A model generated the notes under the pieces. The model ran no database searches and was not told where the DNA came from. It saw nothing but the letters and a program-made list of their open reading frames with translations. From assembly GCA_910577995.1 (NCBI GenBank), contig CAJTND010000001.1, positions 1 through 64,000 of the forward strand: a stretch of DNA of 64,000 bases, written 5' to 3'. The position numbers and the translations under genes are program-made. This document shows, piece after piece, positions 1 to 12,300 of the stretch (positions are counted from its first letter, which is position 1; each line of letters begins with the position of its first letter). The DNA comes from an uncultured Christensenella sp. (lineage in GTDB: Bacteria; Bacillota; Clostridia; Christensenellales; Pumilibacteraceae).

Positions 1-40
1 CTCGGGCGCGCTTTTTATGTGCCGCTCATGAAAATTAAGT

Positions 41-70
41 AAAGAAAAATCTTCGGTAAAAAACCGAAGA
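41..70 (-). terminator. Rho-independent terminator downstream of cysS
   Basis: Inverted repeat TCTTCGGT (50-57) and ACCGAAGA (63-70) with a five-base loop. Read on the minus strand it is followed by a run of T (TTTTTCTTTA). It lies about 210 bases past the cysS stop and would end the minus-strand transcript. The rest of 71-280 shows no gene or obvious structure. Confidence 0.6.
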
Positions 71-280
71 AGTTTCTCTGTTGCGTATAAAACGCAAATT
101 CATTTTTGTAAGCGGCGATTTTGCGTAACTGATCGCTGCTTACAAGTTTATTATGCGCATGCGTCGTTTGTTTATGCGTGACGAGCAAAAAAAATTTATT
201 TATTTTCGAGCGTTAAAGACTGTTCTGTCTATCGCAATTATGTTTATCTCCGGTGCATCGATACGGGCGAGAGCATGGCG

Positions 281-1681
281 TTATTTCTTTTTAAGCTCGT
301 AGCCGTCCTTGCCGTCGAGTACGGCATAGCCGAGCGCGTCGAGCTCCGCTCGGAGCGCATCCGACTTAGCCCAATCCTTGTTCTTGCGCGCGGCGAACCG
401 TTCCTCGGCGATATCGACGACGTTTTGCGGTATGTCCGCCGCGTCCGCCGTCGCCGTTTCTGGCGGAAGGTGCAATTCGAGCCCGAACAGCGCGTCGAGC
501 TCTTCCGCAAGCTCGTACACCTCGCGGCAGTCGAGCTTGGACAGCGTCCACATCTCGCCGAGCGCAAGCGGATAGTTGAGGTCGTCGTTGACCGCGGCGA
601 TAACAGCCGATCTTATGTCGGCGACAGTCTTTTTTGTTTCCGCCGACGCTTCGGGCGCGGTCTTGCAAGCGGAAATGGCGGAACGCAGCCGCGAGTACGC
701 CGTTTTAGCCGCGTCAAGCCCCGTAAACGTGAAGTTCAGCTTGTTGCGGTAGTGCGTGTTCATGCAGAAATATCGGAAAGCGAGAGGCGGGTAGCCGCGC
801 GCCATAAGCTCCTCAACAGTGTACACGTTGCCGAGCGACTTGCTCATCTTGCCGCCGTCTACCAGCATGAACTCGCCGTGCATCCACATATTGACTACGG
901 GATGACCCTCGAGCGCCTCGGACTGCGCTATCTCGTTTTCGTGGTGGATGGGGATATGATCGACGCCGCCCGTATGTATGTCGAAACGCTCGCCGAGGAA
1001 CTTTTTGCCCATTGCGGAGCATTCTATATGCCAGCCTGGATATCCCATGCCCCAGGGCGACTGCCACTGCATTATGTGGTTGGGCTCGGCTTTCTTCCAC
1101 AGCGCGAAGTCGGCGGGGTGGCGTTTTTGCGTGTTGACTGCGACCCGCGCGCCAGCGAGCGCGTCCTCGAGGTTGCAACGCGAGAGCTTGCCGTATCCGT
1201 CGAACTTGGAAATATCGAAGTAAATCCCGTCGTCGGTCTCGTAGCCGTAGCCTTTGTCGCAAAGCGTTTTTACAAAGTCTATCATCTCCGATATATTGTC
1301 GGTGGCTTTTGCGACGATCTCGGGCATGAGGATATTCAGCCGTTCCAGATCCTTAAAGAACACCGTTGAATATTCGGCGGCTATCTCCTCAGGCGTTTTG
1401 TGCTGCTTCTTTGCGGCAGATTGCATCTTGTCCTCGCCGTCGTCCGCGTCGGAGGTGAGATGTCCTACGTCGGTTATGTTCATGACCGAACGCGTGGTGT
1501 AGCCGTTGTATTTGAGCGTGCGGCGTAGCTCGTCCATAAAGACGTACGTCCTGAGATTGCCTATGTGCGCGTAGTTATAGACCGTCGGTCCGCACGAGTA
1601 CATGGAGACCGTCGGCGGCGCGATGGGGCGCAATTCTTCTTTTTTGCGCGTGAGCGTGTTATAGAGAACTATTTTGTTCAT
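281..1681 (-). CDS. cysS: Cysteine--tRNA ligase
   Basis: Class I aminoacyl-tRNA synthetase that charges tRNA-Cys in the cytoplasm. The 466-residue product has the usual family length. The N-terminal part carries the zinc-site start SCGPTVY and the HIGH-equivalent HIGN. A second zinc-site stretch HIECSAM follows, then the KMSKS signature as GGKMSKSLGN, and a helical DALR-type C-terminal domain. It lies 17 bases downstream of cysE on the same strand, so the two probably form one transcript linking cysteine synthesis to its use. No T-box leader fits in the short gap. The identification is secure. Confidence 0.97.
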   Translation of the reverse strand: MNKIVLYNTLTRKKEELRPIAPPTVSMYSCGPTVYNYAHIGNLRTYVFMDELRRTLKYNGYTTRSVMNITDVGHLTSDADDGEDKMQSAAKKQHKTPEEIAAEYSTVFFKDLERLNILMPEIVAKATDNISEMIDFVKTLCDKGYGYETDDGIYFDISKFDGYGKLSRCNLEDALAGARVAVNTQKRHPADFALWKKAEPNHIMQWQSPWGMGYPGWHIECSAMGKKFLGERFDIHTGGVDHIPIHHENEIAQSEALEGHPVVNMWMHGEFMLVDGGKMSKSLGNVYTVEELMARGYPPLAFRYFCMNTHYRNKLNFTFTGLDAAKTAYSRLRSAISACKTAPEASAETKKTVADIRSAVIAAVNDDLNYPLALGEMWTLSKLDCREVYELAEELDALFGLELHLPPETATADAADIPQNVVDIAEERFAARKNKDWAKSDALRAELDALGYAVLDGKDGYELKKK

Positions 1682-1698
1682 GAAATCTCCGTTATAGT

Positions 1699-2352
1699 CT
1701 ATTCCGTCTTACTTTTACCGCTGTCGGATAACAGCTTTTCGAGCCGTTCGACGCGTTCCGTCAGCTCGCAGACTTCGTCGTCGATAGGGTCGGGGAGAGC
1801 CTGATTGAGATCGTCGACGCGTCTGCCCGCTATCCGCACTATATGCCCGGGCACGCCGACCACTGTCGCATTGGGCGGCACTTCGCCGAGCACTATCGAG
1901 CCCGCGCCTATTTTAGAGCCAGCGCCGACGGTGAACGGACCGAGCACCTTCGCCCCCGAGCATATCATCACATTGTCTTCTATGGTCGGGTGACGCTTGC
2001 CTTTGTCCTTGCCCGTGCCGCCGAGCGTAACGCCTTGATAAATGATCACGTTATTGCCGACGACCGCGGTTTCGCCGATGACGACGCCCGAGCCGTGGTC
2101 GATAAACACGCCCATGCCGATAGTCGCGCCAGGGTGTATCTCTATGCCGGTAAAGAACCGAGTGAGCCCCGAGAGCAGGCGGGCGAGCAGGAAATAACGA
2201 TGCACATGCAGAAAGTGGAAAAATCTGTACATCACAAGCGCATGAAAGCCGCTGTAACACAGCGCGGCTTCAAACTTGTTCCGCGCGGCTGGGTCGTGCT
2301 TGACTACTGCGTCGAGATCGCGGGCTATGGCTGTAAATGCGCGTAACTTCAT
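1699..2352 (-). CDS. cysE: Serine O-acetyltransferase
   Basis: Transfers acetyl from acetyl-CoA to L-serine, giving O-acetylserine, the carbon skeleton for cysteine. The 217-residue protein has the short N-terminal helical domain followed by a left-handed beta helix of hexapeptide repeats. Diagnostic stretches are IHPGATIG, DHGSGVVIGET, YQGVTLGGTG and the C-terminal GVPGHIVR. It sits between a MarR-type regulator and cysS on the minus strand. The apparent marR terminator ends only 18 bases before the start codon, leaving little room for a separate promoter, so partial read-through is likely. Confidence 0.96.
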   Translation of the reverse strand: MKLRAFTAIARDLDAVVKHDPAARNKFEAALCYSGFHALVMYRFFHFLHVHRYFLLARLLSGLTRFFTGIEIHPGATIGMGVFIDHGSGVVIGETAVVGNNVIIYQGVTLGGTGKDKGKRHPTIEDNVMICSGAKVLGPFTVGAGSKIGAGSIVLGEVPPNATVVGVPGHIVRIAGRRVDDLNQALPDPIDDEVCELTERVERLEKLLSDSGKSKTE

Positions 2353-2370
2353 TACTGCTCCGATATATCA

Positions 2371-2409
2371 AAAAACGCCGTGCATCGCAAAAAGCTATGA
2401 CGCGGCGTT
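2371..2409 (-). terminator. Terminator or attenuator between marR-type gene and cysE
   Basis: AACGCCG (2374-2380) pairs with CGGCGTT (2403-2409). On the minus strand the second arm runs into TTTTT. It lies between the MarR-type gene and cysE, so it may only partly stop transcription. Confidence 0.5.
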
Positions 2410-2431
2410 ATAAGTCTACGACAATAAAAGA

Positions 2432-2836
2432 TTATTCTACGCCGTTGAGGAAGTTGATAGCGGCTTCGAGTTTTTTCTCGCCCTTTTGGCTCTCTTTCTC
2501 GTTGAGGTTGAGCTGTTTGACGATGGACGCTTCGAGCTCGGCGATCATGCGTTCGAGCTCGTCAAGACCTTTCTGCGTTATCTTGTAATGCACGGAACGC
2601 ATATCGCGTTCAACGCGCATTTTCTCGATAAGACCGTCCGCTATCATGGTGCGGGCGAGTATCGTAAGATTGGGCTTGGCGATAGACAGCTCGCCGACGA
2701 GCTCGCGCGGAGAGAGCACCTCGTTGCGCACGAGATACAGCAAACGCATTTTCTGCGATATTATCGCGCCGTTGTCGCAATTCTTGCATATACGCCTTGT
2801 GGAAAGGTTAAGAGAAAGTACCTGTTCTGCTAACAT
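2432..2836 (-). CDS. MarR-family winged-helix transcriptional regulator
   Basis: A 134-residue protein with the MarR winged-helix layout. A first helical segment is followed by the HTH around residues 40-70 (LSPRELVGELSIAKPNLTIL), then the wing (ERDMRSVHYKITQKGL) and a C-terminal dimerisation helix. The spacing resembles MarR proteins that act as repressors released by small ligands. A well-placed ribosome site (AAAGGAG) precedes the ATG. The regulated genes are not known: it may control itself, the following cys genes, or the divergent giant surface-protein gene. Ligand not predictable. Confidence 0.85.
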   Translation of the reverse strand: MLAEQVLSLNLSTRRICKNCDNGAIISQKMRLLYLVRNEVLSPRELVGELSIAKPNLTILARTMIADGLIEKMRVERDMRSVHYKITQKGLDELERMIAELEASIVKQLNLNEKESQKGEKKLEAAINFLNGVE

Positions 2837-2865
2837 AGCAAAATGTCTCCTTTATCATTTTGATT

Positions 2866-2895
2866 ATTCTACCATATATTATATACGCTTGTCAA
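2866..2895 (-). promoter_or_regulatory. Sigma-A promoter of the MarR-type gene
   Basis: On the minus strand, TTGACA (2890-2895) is followed after 18 bases by TAGAAT (2866-2871), about 30 bases before the start codon. Confidence 0.65.
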
Positions 2896-3243
2896 TCGTA
2901 TTGTCAAACTTTTTGTAAATATACTGCGACGGTTTCGAGCTATTCCGCGCGTTATGTGTCATAAAGAATATACGCATAAGCCGACCGAACACCTTAACGC
3001 TCCGTGCTCGACAGTGTTAGCACTTTCGCGCCGTGACTGCTAAAAATTTATTTTAATAGTGACTAAAACAAATATCGGTATTTTTTGGTAATTGACCACT
3101 CGGCGGCGATTTTAAGCATATAATGACTAACAGCATACAAAAACGGGGCGATACACGTAAAATCTATCGGCTGTTTTGATTGTTTTGTAAATCGATATAT
3201 TTAAGTCAAACATAAAATAAAACGTATTTTATTCGTTTGGCTA

Positions 3244-3272
3244 TTGACAAAAAATGCGTTTTAATGTATGAT
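3244..3272 (+). promoter_or_regulatory. Sigma-A promoter of the giant surface-protein gene
   Basis: TTGACA (3244-3249), 17-base spacer, TATGAT (3267-3272), 33 bases before the ATG at 3305. The 2896-3243 stretch upstream is AT-rich with no gene or clear structure that I can support. Confidence 0.7.
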
Positions 3273-3304
3273 ATAACGGTAATAAAACGTAGCGGGGTCA
3301 TACC

Positions 3305-6300
3305 ATGCCTATTTCCGACGAGATAATCGAGCTCGAACCGATAAAAAAGAGCAAGACCAAGCTCATCATAATGATGGTGGCTATGGGCGTTTTGTTTGCG
3401 CTCGCCGTGACATTCCTGATAATGTATGTGCTCAAGCCCAATGTCGAAAAGGACAACGGCAAGGTCATAGAGGTCAGCTCGATACCGTCGACGCTGTTCT
3501 CCGGCACGGACGAGAACGGCAACGAGGTGCTTACGGCGTCGGTCGGCAACAGCTACATTGTTTATGCCGATATCGTCGTAGACGGCGACGACGTCAACTC
3601 CGAGATACTGTGGGGCGTAGAGCCTGCGGGCGCGGTGCGCATAGACGACAAAGGTCTTGTGACGGCGGAAACGGCGGCGCTCTCTGACGGCAGAACGGGC
3701 GCGCGCGGCGCGGCGACGAGATACTTCTGCAAATTCACTCCGTCCGATAACATTTCGCCTGATACGCTCGTAAAGCTGACCGCGCGTTCCGCTAAGGATG
3801 CGGCAGTCAAGACCGATATAGAGTTTTATATAGTAAAGCAGGGCACGGAAAATATCGCGTTCCGCACGATGTATCATTTACAGGGCGGAGCCGATCTCAA
3901 AGAGGTCGACGCCAACCTCTCGGAGATAGAGCTTCCGTACTATTCCAAGAGCGGCGCGAACAATACTTATACCTTTCAGCTCGAACAGCTCGGCAAATAC
4001 GATGCGGCAACCGATTCTTATTCCAAGCTAACGATAAACGAGATCGACGGCAGCAAGAGCAATTTCCTCGATATAAGATCGAGCAACGAGAGCCTTGTTT
4101 CCATCACGCACAAATCGTACAGCAGTGTTACGGGCAAGGATACCTTCTCTTTCGTCATAAATTCCTCGGGCGCAGGCGGCGGCGAGGGCGCGAACGTCGC
4201 GACGATAAGCATCAAAGCCAATACCGTCGGCGGTTATTCCGATGAATACGTCAAGACGCTGAAAGTCGTCGTAAAAACGCCGTCGGAGCTCGGCTATGTC
4301 GACGAGATACGCATCTATTCTCAGCCTGTACCCTCAGACTTCGGCAAGAAATATGCGGGTGAGCCGTACGGAAAGATACCGCTTTCCGATACGTGCATAA
4401 CGATGCCGTACAAGATGAGCAATGCCAACATTGCCTCGCATATCGTGCTGTTACCGCTTTCCATACAGTACAACAAGGACGGCACGCGCAAAGACACCTC
4501 CGAATGGATAAACAAGATTAACATCGGCTCGTCCAATTCCGCTATACTCACGCCGTCGGGCTCGGGCGCTAACATATCGTTCACCGCCAACAAGCTCGCA
4601 GGCATTGTCAAAAACAAGGACGGCAAGGTCACGACGGGCGACTGCTATATTTCCGTCAAGGACGTTGCGTCCGGCGGCGAGATATCGTCCGTCATCTATG
4701 TCAATATCATAGCCAACAACCTGTCTGGCGCGCCCAACGTAAAAACGGCGTCCGGTTCGACGTATACCAATACCGTCACGGACAAGACGACGCAGACGGT
4801 GTTTATATCGGACACCGTGCCGACAGCGCCCGAGGCGGACAACACTCTGAGCGTGCTGTATAGCTTTACCGCGCCTTCGGATATGAAGACCGACGACTTC
4901 CTGTCGGACAAAAACTATATAACCAAGAACTATTCGGTCGTATTCCCCGAGGGCGTAAGCGTTACCGCAGGCGGCAAAAGCATTATTTCGGGCGCGAGAT
5001 ACGAACTCACCGATATAATGACCGTTACGCATAACGGCGACGGCGAAAGGTTTACCGGCAAGTTCGATCTTACCGTAAGGTTCGACCGCGATATCGAAAA
5101 GGGCGATTACACCGTAGTATTCTATAAGTACGGTACGGAGCTCGGCAGCATAGGCACGTCTACGGATAAATCCTGGTCGGTCGGAGTTAAGTTCAAGGTC
5201 GCGCCCGTAGTCACAGTCGCCGAGTTCGTCGGCAACGACGAGGGCACAGCCATAGTAACGGAAAACGGTGCAAAAGCGGGCAAGTTCATAGCGGAAGACG
5301 CGACCACCGCCAATTTGTACATACAGAACCGCGGCGCGGCGGTCAAATTCCCGTTCTCTTTCAAACAGCTCGTATACGGCTACGGCGTGGACGGCGTGGA
5401 CCTCAATCCGACGGTCGCTCTTACGGTTTCCGGCAACAGCTCGACCGCTACTATAAATAACGTCGACAGCAACGGGATAGCGTCGTTCACGGGTAAGTAC
5501 GCTCAGTCCGATTCTACGCTCGCGGGCACTGCCAAGATAGCCGTAAGGAACGCGCAGGGCGCGGATATAGGCACGCTCACAGTCAATATTTACGTCATCG
5601 ACAGGATAAACGAAGCCAAGCTGTACGAAAACGGCAAGATGATCGACGAGAACTCCGAGCGCGAGATAAAGTACAACGCGTCCAACAACAGCAGTATGGT
5701 CGCGGACATCGAGCAGGTCGGCGTTTTCGGCGAGTACCGCACCTCGCAGAACTCCAATATACCCATAGTGTCCAACTACGATATAGGCGGCAACATAAAG
5801 CTCGCGTACTTCAACGGCAATGCTTACGTCGACTTCGATACGTCGGTCAACGGCAACGATATAGACTTTACTTATAACAATGGCACGGAAACACGCGCCA
5901 TTTATTCGTATAATACGGTCAGCCGCAAGCTGTCTATGAAAACGCCCGTTTTCCAATACAGCTATAATTACGGTGTGGACGTCAGCAAAGTAAAAGTTAC
6001 GCTTTCTACCAAGCCTTACGAATACGGCGGCTCTGCGGTCAACGTTTCGCGCGTTTATGTATTTATCCGCGAAGCCGACGAATTCGCCGTGTTTTCCGAC
6101 GCGGACTGCGCCAACAAACTGACGGGCGAATACACCGTCAACCAGGGCGAAACGGTATCGCTTTATTCATCGCCGATCATCAAGATCAAGGACATAACAA
6201 ACCAAGACTTTGATGTCGTCGTTGTCAACGCAAAAGCCAATTCCAAGACCGTCGCAACTTGCGAGCAGTCCGACTTTACCATTCCCGACGCGCTGTATAC

Positions 6301-9300
6301 CGCGCTTGCCGGCAACATAGGCGGCGAGCTTTCCGCTCCCAATACCCGCCGATATGTGTATGCCAACTTTACCGCGCCCAACGCCGCCGATGCGGAAAAC
6401 GGCGACAAGTACGATATTACGGTCAGTAAGGGCGGCAACGGCTTTAAGCTCGTTATCAAGAACCAGGCGCGCAAGCTCGTGCGTCCTGCGTCGTTCTGGA
6501 AAGACGAGGCGTGCACCGATGCGCTTACCGGGCTCGACTTCGGCAAGTACAATACCTCCGTCGCCACGCCGTACACCGCTATCGTCTATATCAAACTCGA
6601 GTATGAAGAATATACGTCGGGCTCGTCGCACTTTACCAAGTTCGAGGATATCAAGCTCGAAGTACCCGAGTCGCTCGAAATAACGACTATGCAGTTCAAG
6701 GGCGAGGGGGCTGCCTGTGTGCTCGGCACAGACAAACGAGTCGCGCCAAACAGGCTCGGAGCGGAGACCGCACCGAGCCTCCAAGTGCTCAGATGTGAGC
6801 TAAAACTCAAATCGGACGCAAAGAACACGCAAACGGCGGGTATAGAGGTCACCAATACGATAAACACGCTTACGACCGAGACTTTGCCCGTCAATATCGG
6901 TTCGGGGCTCAAGCGCGTCGACTTTCGCGACAGCGACGGCAACCTGCTTTTCGGCTCGGACAGCGAGAGCGAAAAGAAACTGACTTTCGAGTTCAAAAAC
7001 TACGACGAGATAGGAACGAAAGACAAGCTCCAACTGTTTAAGGTGTCGTTCTTTACGATTTCCGATGTGGATGACTCGTATTCGTTCATAGATTACGACG
7101 CGAGTAAACTGACGGCGGACGCGGGGCTTTCGGCTTCTTCCTGTATCCAGGTCAATTCGACGCTTACCGGCGACGATCCGATTATAACATTCGGCATCAC
7201 GAAATCCAACTTCTCCAAGCTCGACAACGAGCTTGTGACGCTTACGCTCACGGACACGTCGGGCGGCGGGAATAGGGTATTTACCTTCAAATTCCGCATA
7301 ACCGTCAAGCTCGAGATATACGACTTAAAGCTCAGCGGCAACAACGTAAATATCACGACCACGGGCAAAAAACTCGACGGCGTACAACCGCCCGACCTCG
7401 ATAAGGAAGAGGATACCGACGGCTACTGGTCCAAGAGCTCGGTCGTTGCGCCTATCTTCAACGGCAGCGACGTCAACGGTAAGCTTGCGCCCAGCGACGA
7501 ATATCTGCAATTCCTCAGCGCGCGCGTCGAGATAAAAGGCGACGACGGCAAATACGTGCGTTACGGCACGGACGGCGCGCCTACGGATATAATAGTCGTT
7601 TACAACAAGACCGACGGCAAAATGAACGGTACTTTCACCGTGTATGCGGCGAACAACACCGCTTTCAAGGTGAATAATCTTTTCCTGCACGTTTGGTACA
7701 GAGAGTATTCGACGGATACCGACGAAGCGGATACCGTATTCGAGTCGCGCATACCCATCACTATCTCGACGAGTTCCAACGGTTTGCGACCCGTCAAAGG
7801 CAGTCTCGGCGACAGCGCGAGCAAATCGGTCGTAATAAACGTAGCGAGCAAGACCGACGAGTTCGATTTTGCGGTCGAGCCGTATAACCTCGGCTCGGAG
7901 GTCGCGGCAGACCATGCGGAGATCTCCAAGATCGAGTATGCGCTGTATGCCGATGCGGGCAGGACTTCGCTCATATATTCCACGGCGACGCCTAACGCCG
8001 ACACGAGCATAATAGCGAATATCAATGCGAGCGGTATACTTAGGCTTGTCGACCCCAAAAACAGGAACGGTCATCTGTACTTCCGCGCGTCCTACCTCGA
8101 CGAAAGCTCGGGCGAGCTGCGCGTCGTGGATAAAGATATCGAGTATAAGATAGAGATAAACAGCGTCACCATAACAAAGGGACAGTATACATTCGACGGC
8201 GGCGTATTTACTCTGTACTACGGCGGACAGACGCAGTACACGCAAATGAGCAATCTCAGACAGTTCTTTGAGCTGTCTACGGACTTTGAAAACGCGGCTG
8301 TCACCGGCAATGCCTGGAACTTTACCGTCGCGGTGGAATCGGGCGGCGAAAACATAATACGCGTTACCAACGGTCTTAACGGCGCTGTCGGTTCTATCAA
8401 GGCGGTGGGCGTAGGCAAGACGAAGATAACCGTCGACTTTGTAGGCAAGTACGGCGGCAAAGTGTCCAAGACCTTTGACGTAGACGTCGTTTCGCTCGAC
8501 GCCGCGATCGAAATAACCGCGGACGGCGATTCTAATACCGATCCCGAGATAAACATATTGCAGAACTCCGCGCTGGGCATCACCGCCGAAGCCAACACAC
8601 TTAAAGGCATAGACGTAGCGATCGAGTTTACCACGAGCGGCGGACTTTCCATCGGCACGCCCGACGCGCTTACCGAGAACAACAACAGAGCGTCGCGCTC
8701 CGCGCCCGTCACACTCGACCGCAAGGCGTACAGGGATTCTTCCGATTATAACAACAAGACGATAACCGTCAAGATCACCTATACCAAAAAAGCGGACGCC
8801 AAGTCCGAGCTTATCTCGGGCAGCGTCGTCGGTCCCGTCGTTTTCTCCAAGACGTTTACGATAACGCCCGTCAATGACTTCGACAGCGGTTTCGACTTCG
8901 ATCTTTACAGGACGAAGGACGGGACTACCGTCAAGATAGGCGAGAGCGAGACCATAGACAACGGCGCGACGTATTCCGTCAAGCTCAATAAGATAGTCGC
9001 CGACTCCGAATACTCCGGCATCGTGCCCAACGGTATAGCCTTCGGCGCGGCGTCGAGCAATAACGTCATCAATCTTAAAGGCAGCGGCAATTTCGCCGCA
9101 GGCTCGGATACGCTGCAATTCACTTTCGATCCCGACGCAACGGGCGCAGTCACCGTTACCGTGACGCCCAAGGTCTACGGCAAGCAGTTCAGCGGCATAC
9201 AAAAGACGTATACCTTTACCCGCGGCGAAAAAGCCACGGCTGCTATGCTGCACAGCAGTAACGGCGGCGGCACATACTCGCCGTTGACATTTGTCGACGG

Positions 9301-12300
9301 CAAGATGACCAAACCCATCGATTACAGCTCGACGGGCGACAATCCCAACGTCTTTAAGTACGAGATAGATGCGAGCAAAGTCGGCATGGCAGTGACCGTG
9401 TCCGACGTGTCCGTAGAGTATACGGGCGACGTTACCGTCCTGTCGCCGCTCGCATCGGTAGGCGACGGCAAGTTCGCTATAACATTCCGTGCAGGCAAGC
9501 GGCAGACCAAGCTGATAGTGAGCGGTTCGGTCAAGGTCAACAACAAGACGTACTATACCGAGAAATACGAGCTCGAACTGACCGTTGCGCAAATAACGCC
9601 GGTGCTTGAATTTACGTCGAGCGGCTCTCATGATGCTGTCAAGCCGTGCGACAGGCTCACCTTCGGCGTAAGAACGGATTCGACAGATTTTAAGGGCAAT
9701 ATCGGCGTGGTATATACCGTAGAGAACGGTGGAAGCTATGCGGCATTCGGTACGGGCACAAGCGATAAGAACATACTTACGATCGCATCGTCCGTCACCG
9801 AGAATGTAAGACTGCTCGTTTGCGCGACAGTCACCGTTACGGGCGGCGCGCTTGACGGCACCGTCTACACACTGTACAACGAGATAAACGTTGTCGGTGT
9901 TCCGCTCCCGACAGTCGAGTGGAGTGCGCCTGTCATCAAGTACGACGGAACGTCTGTCAGGCTCGGCGATAATATAACGATAAATAACAACGGCAACAAC
10001 AGCGTTACCCATAGCTTTGCGGTGGACGATGCGGCTTACGGCAGCGCCGATTACGATCTGCCCGCCAACGGCATACTTACCATACGCGATACCGACAAAA
10101 CGAGGGGCGGCGGCAGACTGCGCGTCAAAGTCACCGTTACCGTCGGCGGCACTGCTATCAATGCCGGCAGTAAGGTCGAGGCATTCGCTTATGTGGAGTG
10201 GAGCGCGTTTACCTACGGCGTTAAGTTCAATTTGGACGGCGGCAACATCGACGGTTCGACCGCAACGGTCACCAAGACGCAGACCTACGGCGGCAATTAC
10301 ATTCTTCCGCCTGCGCCTACCAAGACGGGGCACGAGTTCCTCGGCTGGTACGACGGCACGACAAAGATAACCGCAGAAACGATTGTAGATATAACGTCGG
10401 AAAAGACGCTTATCGCAAAATGGCAGGCTAAGACTTACGTCGTGACGCTCGTCGAGGATGCGGGCAGCAGGACCGTTAACGTTACCTACGGCGGCAAGTT
10501 TACCGCGATAGGCACGGGAACTGCACCGACGGGACGTATCTTTAATTACTGGTGCACCTCTCGCGACGGTACGGGCGACAAATTCGCTCCGACAGATACG
10601 GTCGCTATAACGGGCGATATAACGCTGTTTGCGTACTATACGCTCAAAAATTACAGCGTCACGCTCAACGGCAACGGCGGTACGCCCGACAAAACAGGCG
10701 CTCTGTCGATAGCTTACTCGACGTCTTACGACCTCGGCGGCGCGACGCGCGTCGGCTATAAATTCGTCGGTTGGTTCGACACTGCGGATGCTGCGGGCGG
10801 TAATAAGTTCGATACGGTCGGCGCATGGACGCACGACGGGGATATAACGCTGTATGCGCGTTGGGCTGTGGAGCAGTATACAGTTACGCTCGACGCCAAC
10901 GGCGGCGCGCTCACGGGCGGCGACAACTTTGCTGTGACATACGGCGGAACGTACTCCGCGCTCGGCGGCGTCACCGCTCCGACGCGCGCCGGGTACGAGT
11001 TCCTCGGCTGGTTCACGCAGCCGACGGGCGGCGACAAGGTGGAAAGCACGGCGGCTGTTTCTGTAAATGCCGACCACAAGCTATATGCGCATTGGGCGCA
11101 GAACGCGTTCCGCGTAACGCTCAATGCCAACGGCGGCACGCTCGGCGGCGACGGGTATATAACGGTCGACAAAGACGGTAGATACGCCGGGCTCGACGGC
11201 AATACGCCGACACGCACGGGCTACAACTTCGACGGTTGGTATACTCAGCCTTCGGGCGGCGACAAGGTGGAAAGCAATACCTCCGTAACGATAAATGCCG
11301 ACCATACGCTCTACGCGCACTGGGTATCGACAAGCAGTTATACGGTATCGCTCGATCTCGGCACGGACGACGCCAAGTGCGATATAAGCTCGATAGATGT
11401 GCAGGGCAAGACCAAGTATGAGGGACTGCCTACGCCGACGCGCGAGGGTTATGTATTTAGCGGTTGGTCGACGGATATCGACGGTAACGACACGGTCAAA
11501 AACGGCGATACTATCGCTCTTAGCGGCAACTTCTGGAACAAAGTCCCGACATATAAGACTTTGTACGCAAGCTGGAACAAGGAATACTATAATATCGAGT
11601 TTAACGGCACGACTATCGCTAACGGCAAATATGCTTTCGGCGATATGCTGCCCGTGCCGACGGCAAGCGGCAAGACATTTGTCGGGTGGTATAAGGAGAG
11701 CACGTTCGCGACCGCTATCGGCTCGACCGTACCCGACTTCGGCGAGGATAACGCGACCGTTACCGTATTCGCGAAGTGGGAGAACAACACTTATACCGTC
11801 ATGCTCAATCCCAACGGCGGTTCGATCAACAGCGTGTATATCGAAGTCGAGTTCGGAAACACTTATATCCTCGGAACTCCGACGCGCGACGGTCATAAGT
11901 TCATCGGTTGGTTCGATACGGCGGGCGCTACGGGCGGAACGGAATTCCCGACCTCGGGCACTTTCGACAAGTCCGAGAACGTGACGCTTTGGGCGCGCTG
12001 GGAGATCAAGAAATACAGCTTTACTTTCGAGAACAGTGATTTGGCATCCGCGGAGCTCGAATACGGCGCGACGCTTCCCGTGCCGACCGCAGACGGCAAG
12101 ATCTTTGTCGGGTGGTATGAGGAAGACACGTTCGCGACAGCCGTAGGCTCGACTGTCGGCGACTTCGGCGACGTTGCCGAAATAACGCTATATGCCAAGT
12201 GGGTGGATATCGTATATACGGTGACGCTCGACGCGGACGGCGGCACGCTTTTGGGACAGAGCAGCTTCGTATTCAATCTCAAGTACGGAGACACGCTCGA

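Noticed and set aside
1682..2431. T-box or SAM riboswitch for cysE/cysS
   Set aside because: The gaps (17 and 79 bases) are too short and carry only a terminator-like hairpin.
7325..11077. Open minus-strand frame of 1250 codons inside the giant surface-protein gene
   Set aside because: Antisense shadow caused by repetitive, codon-biased sequence; composition (Arg/Tyr/Val-rich) is not protein-like and there is no ribosome site or family match.
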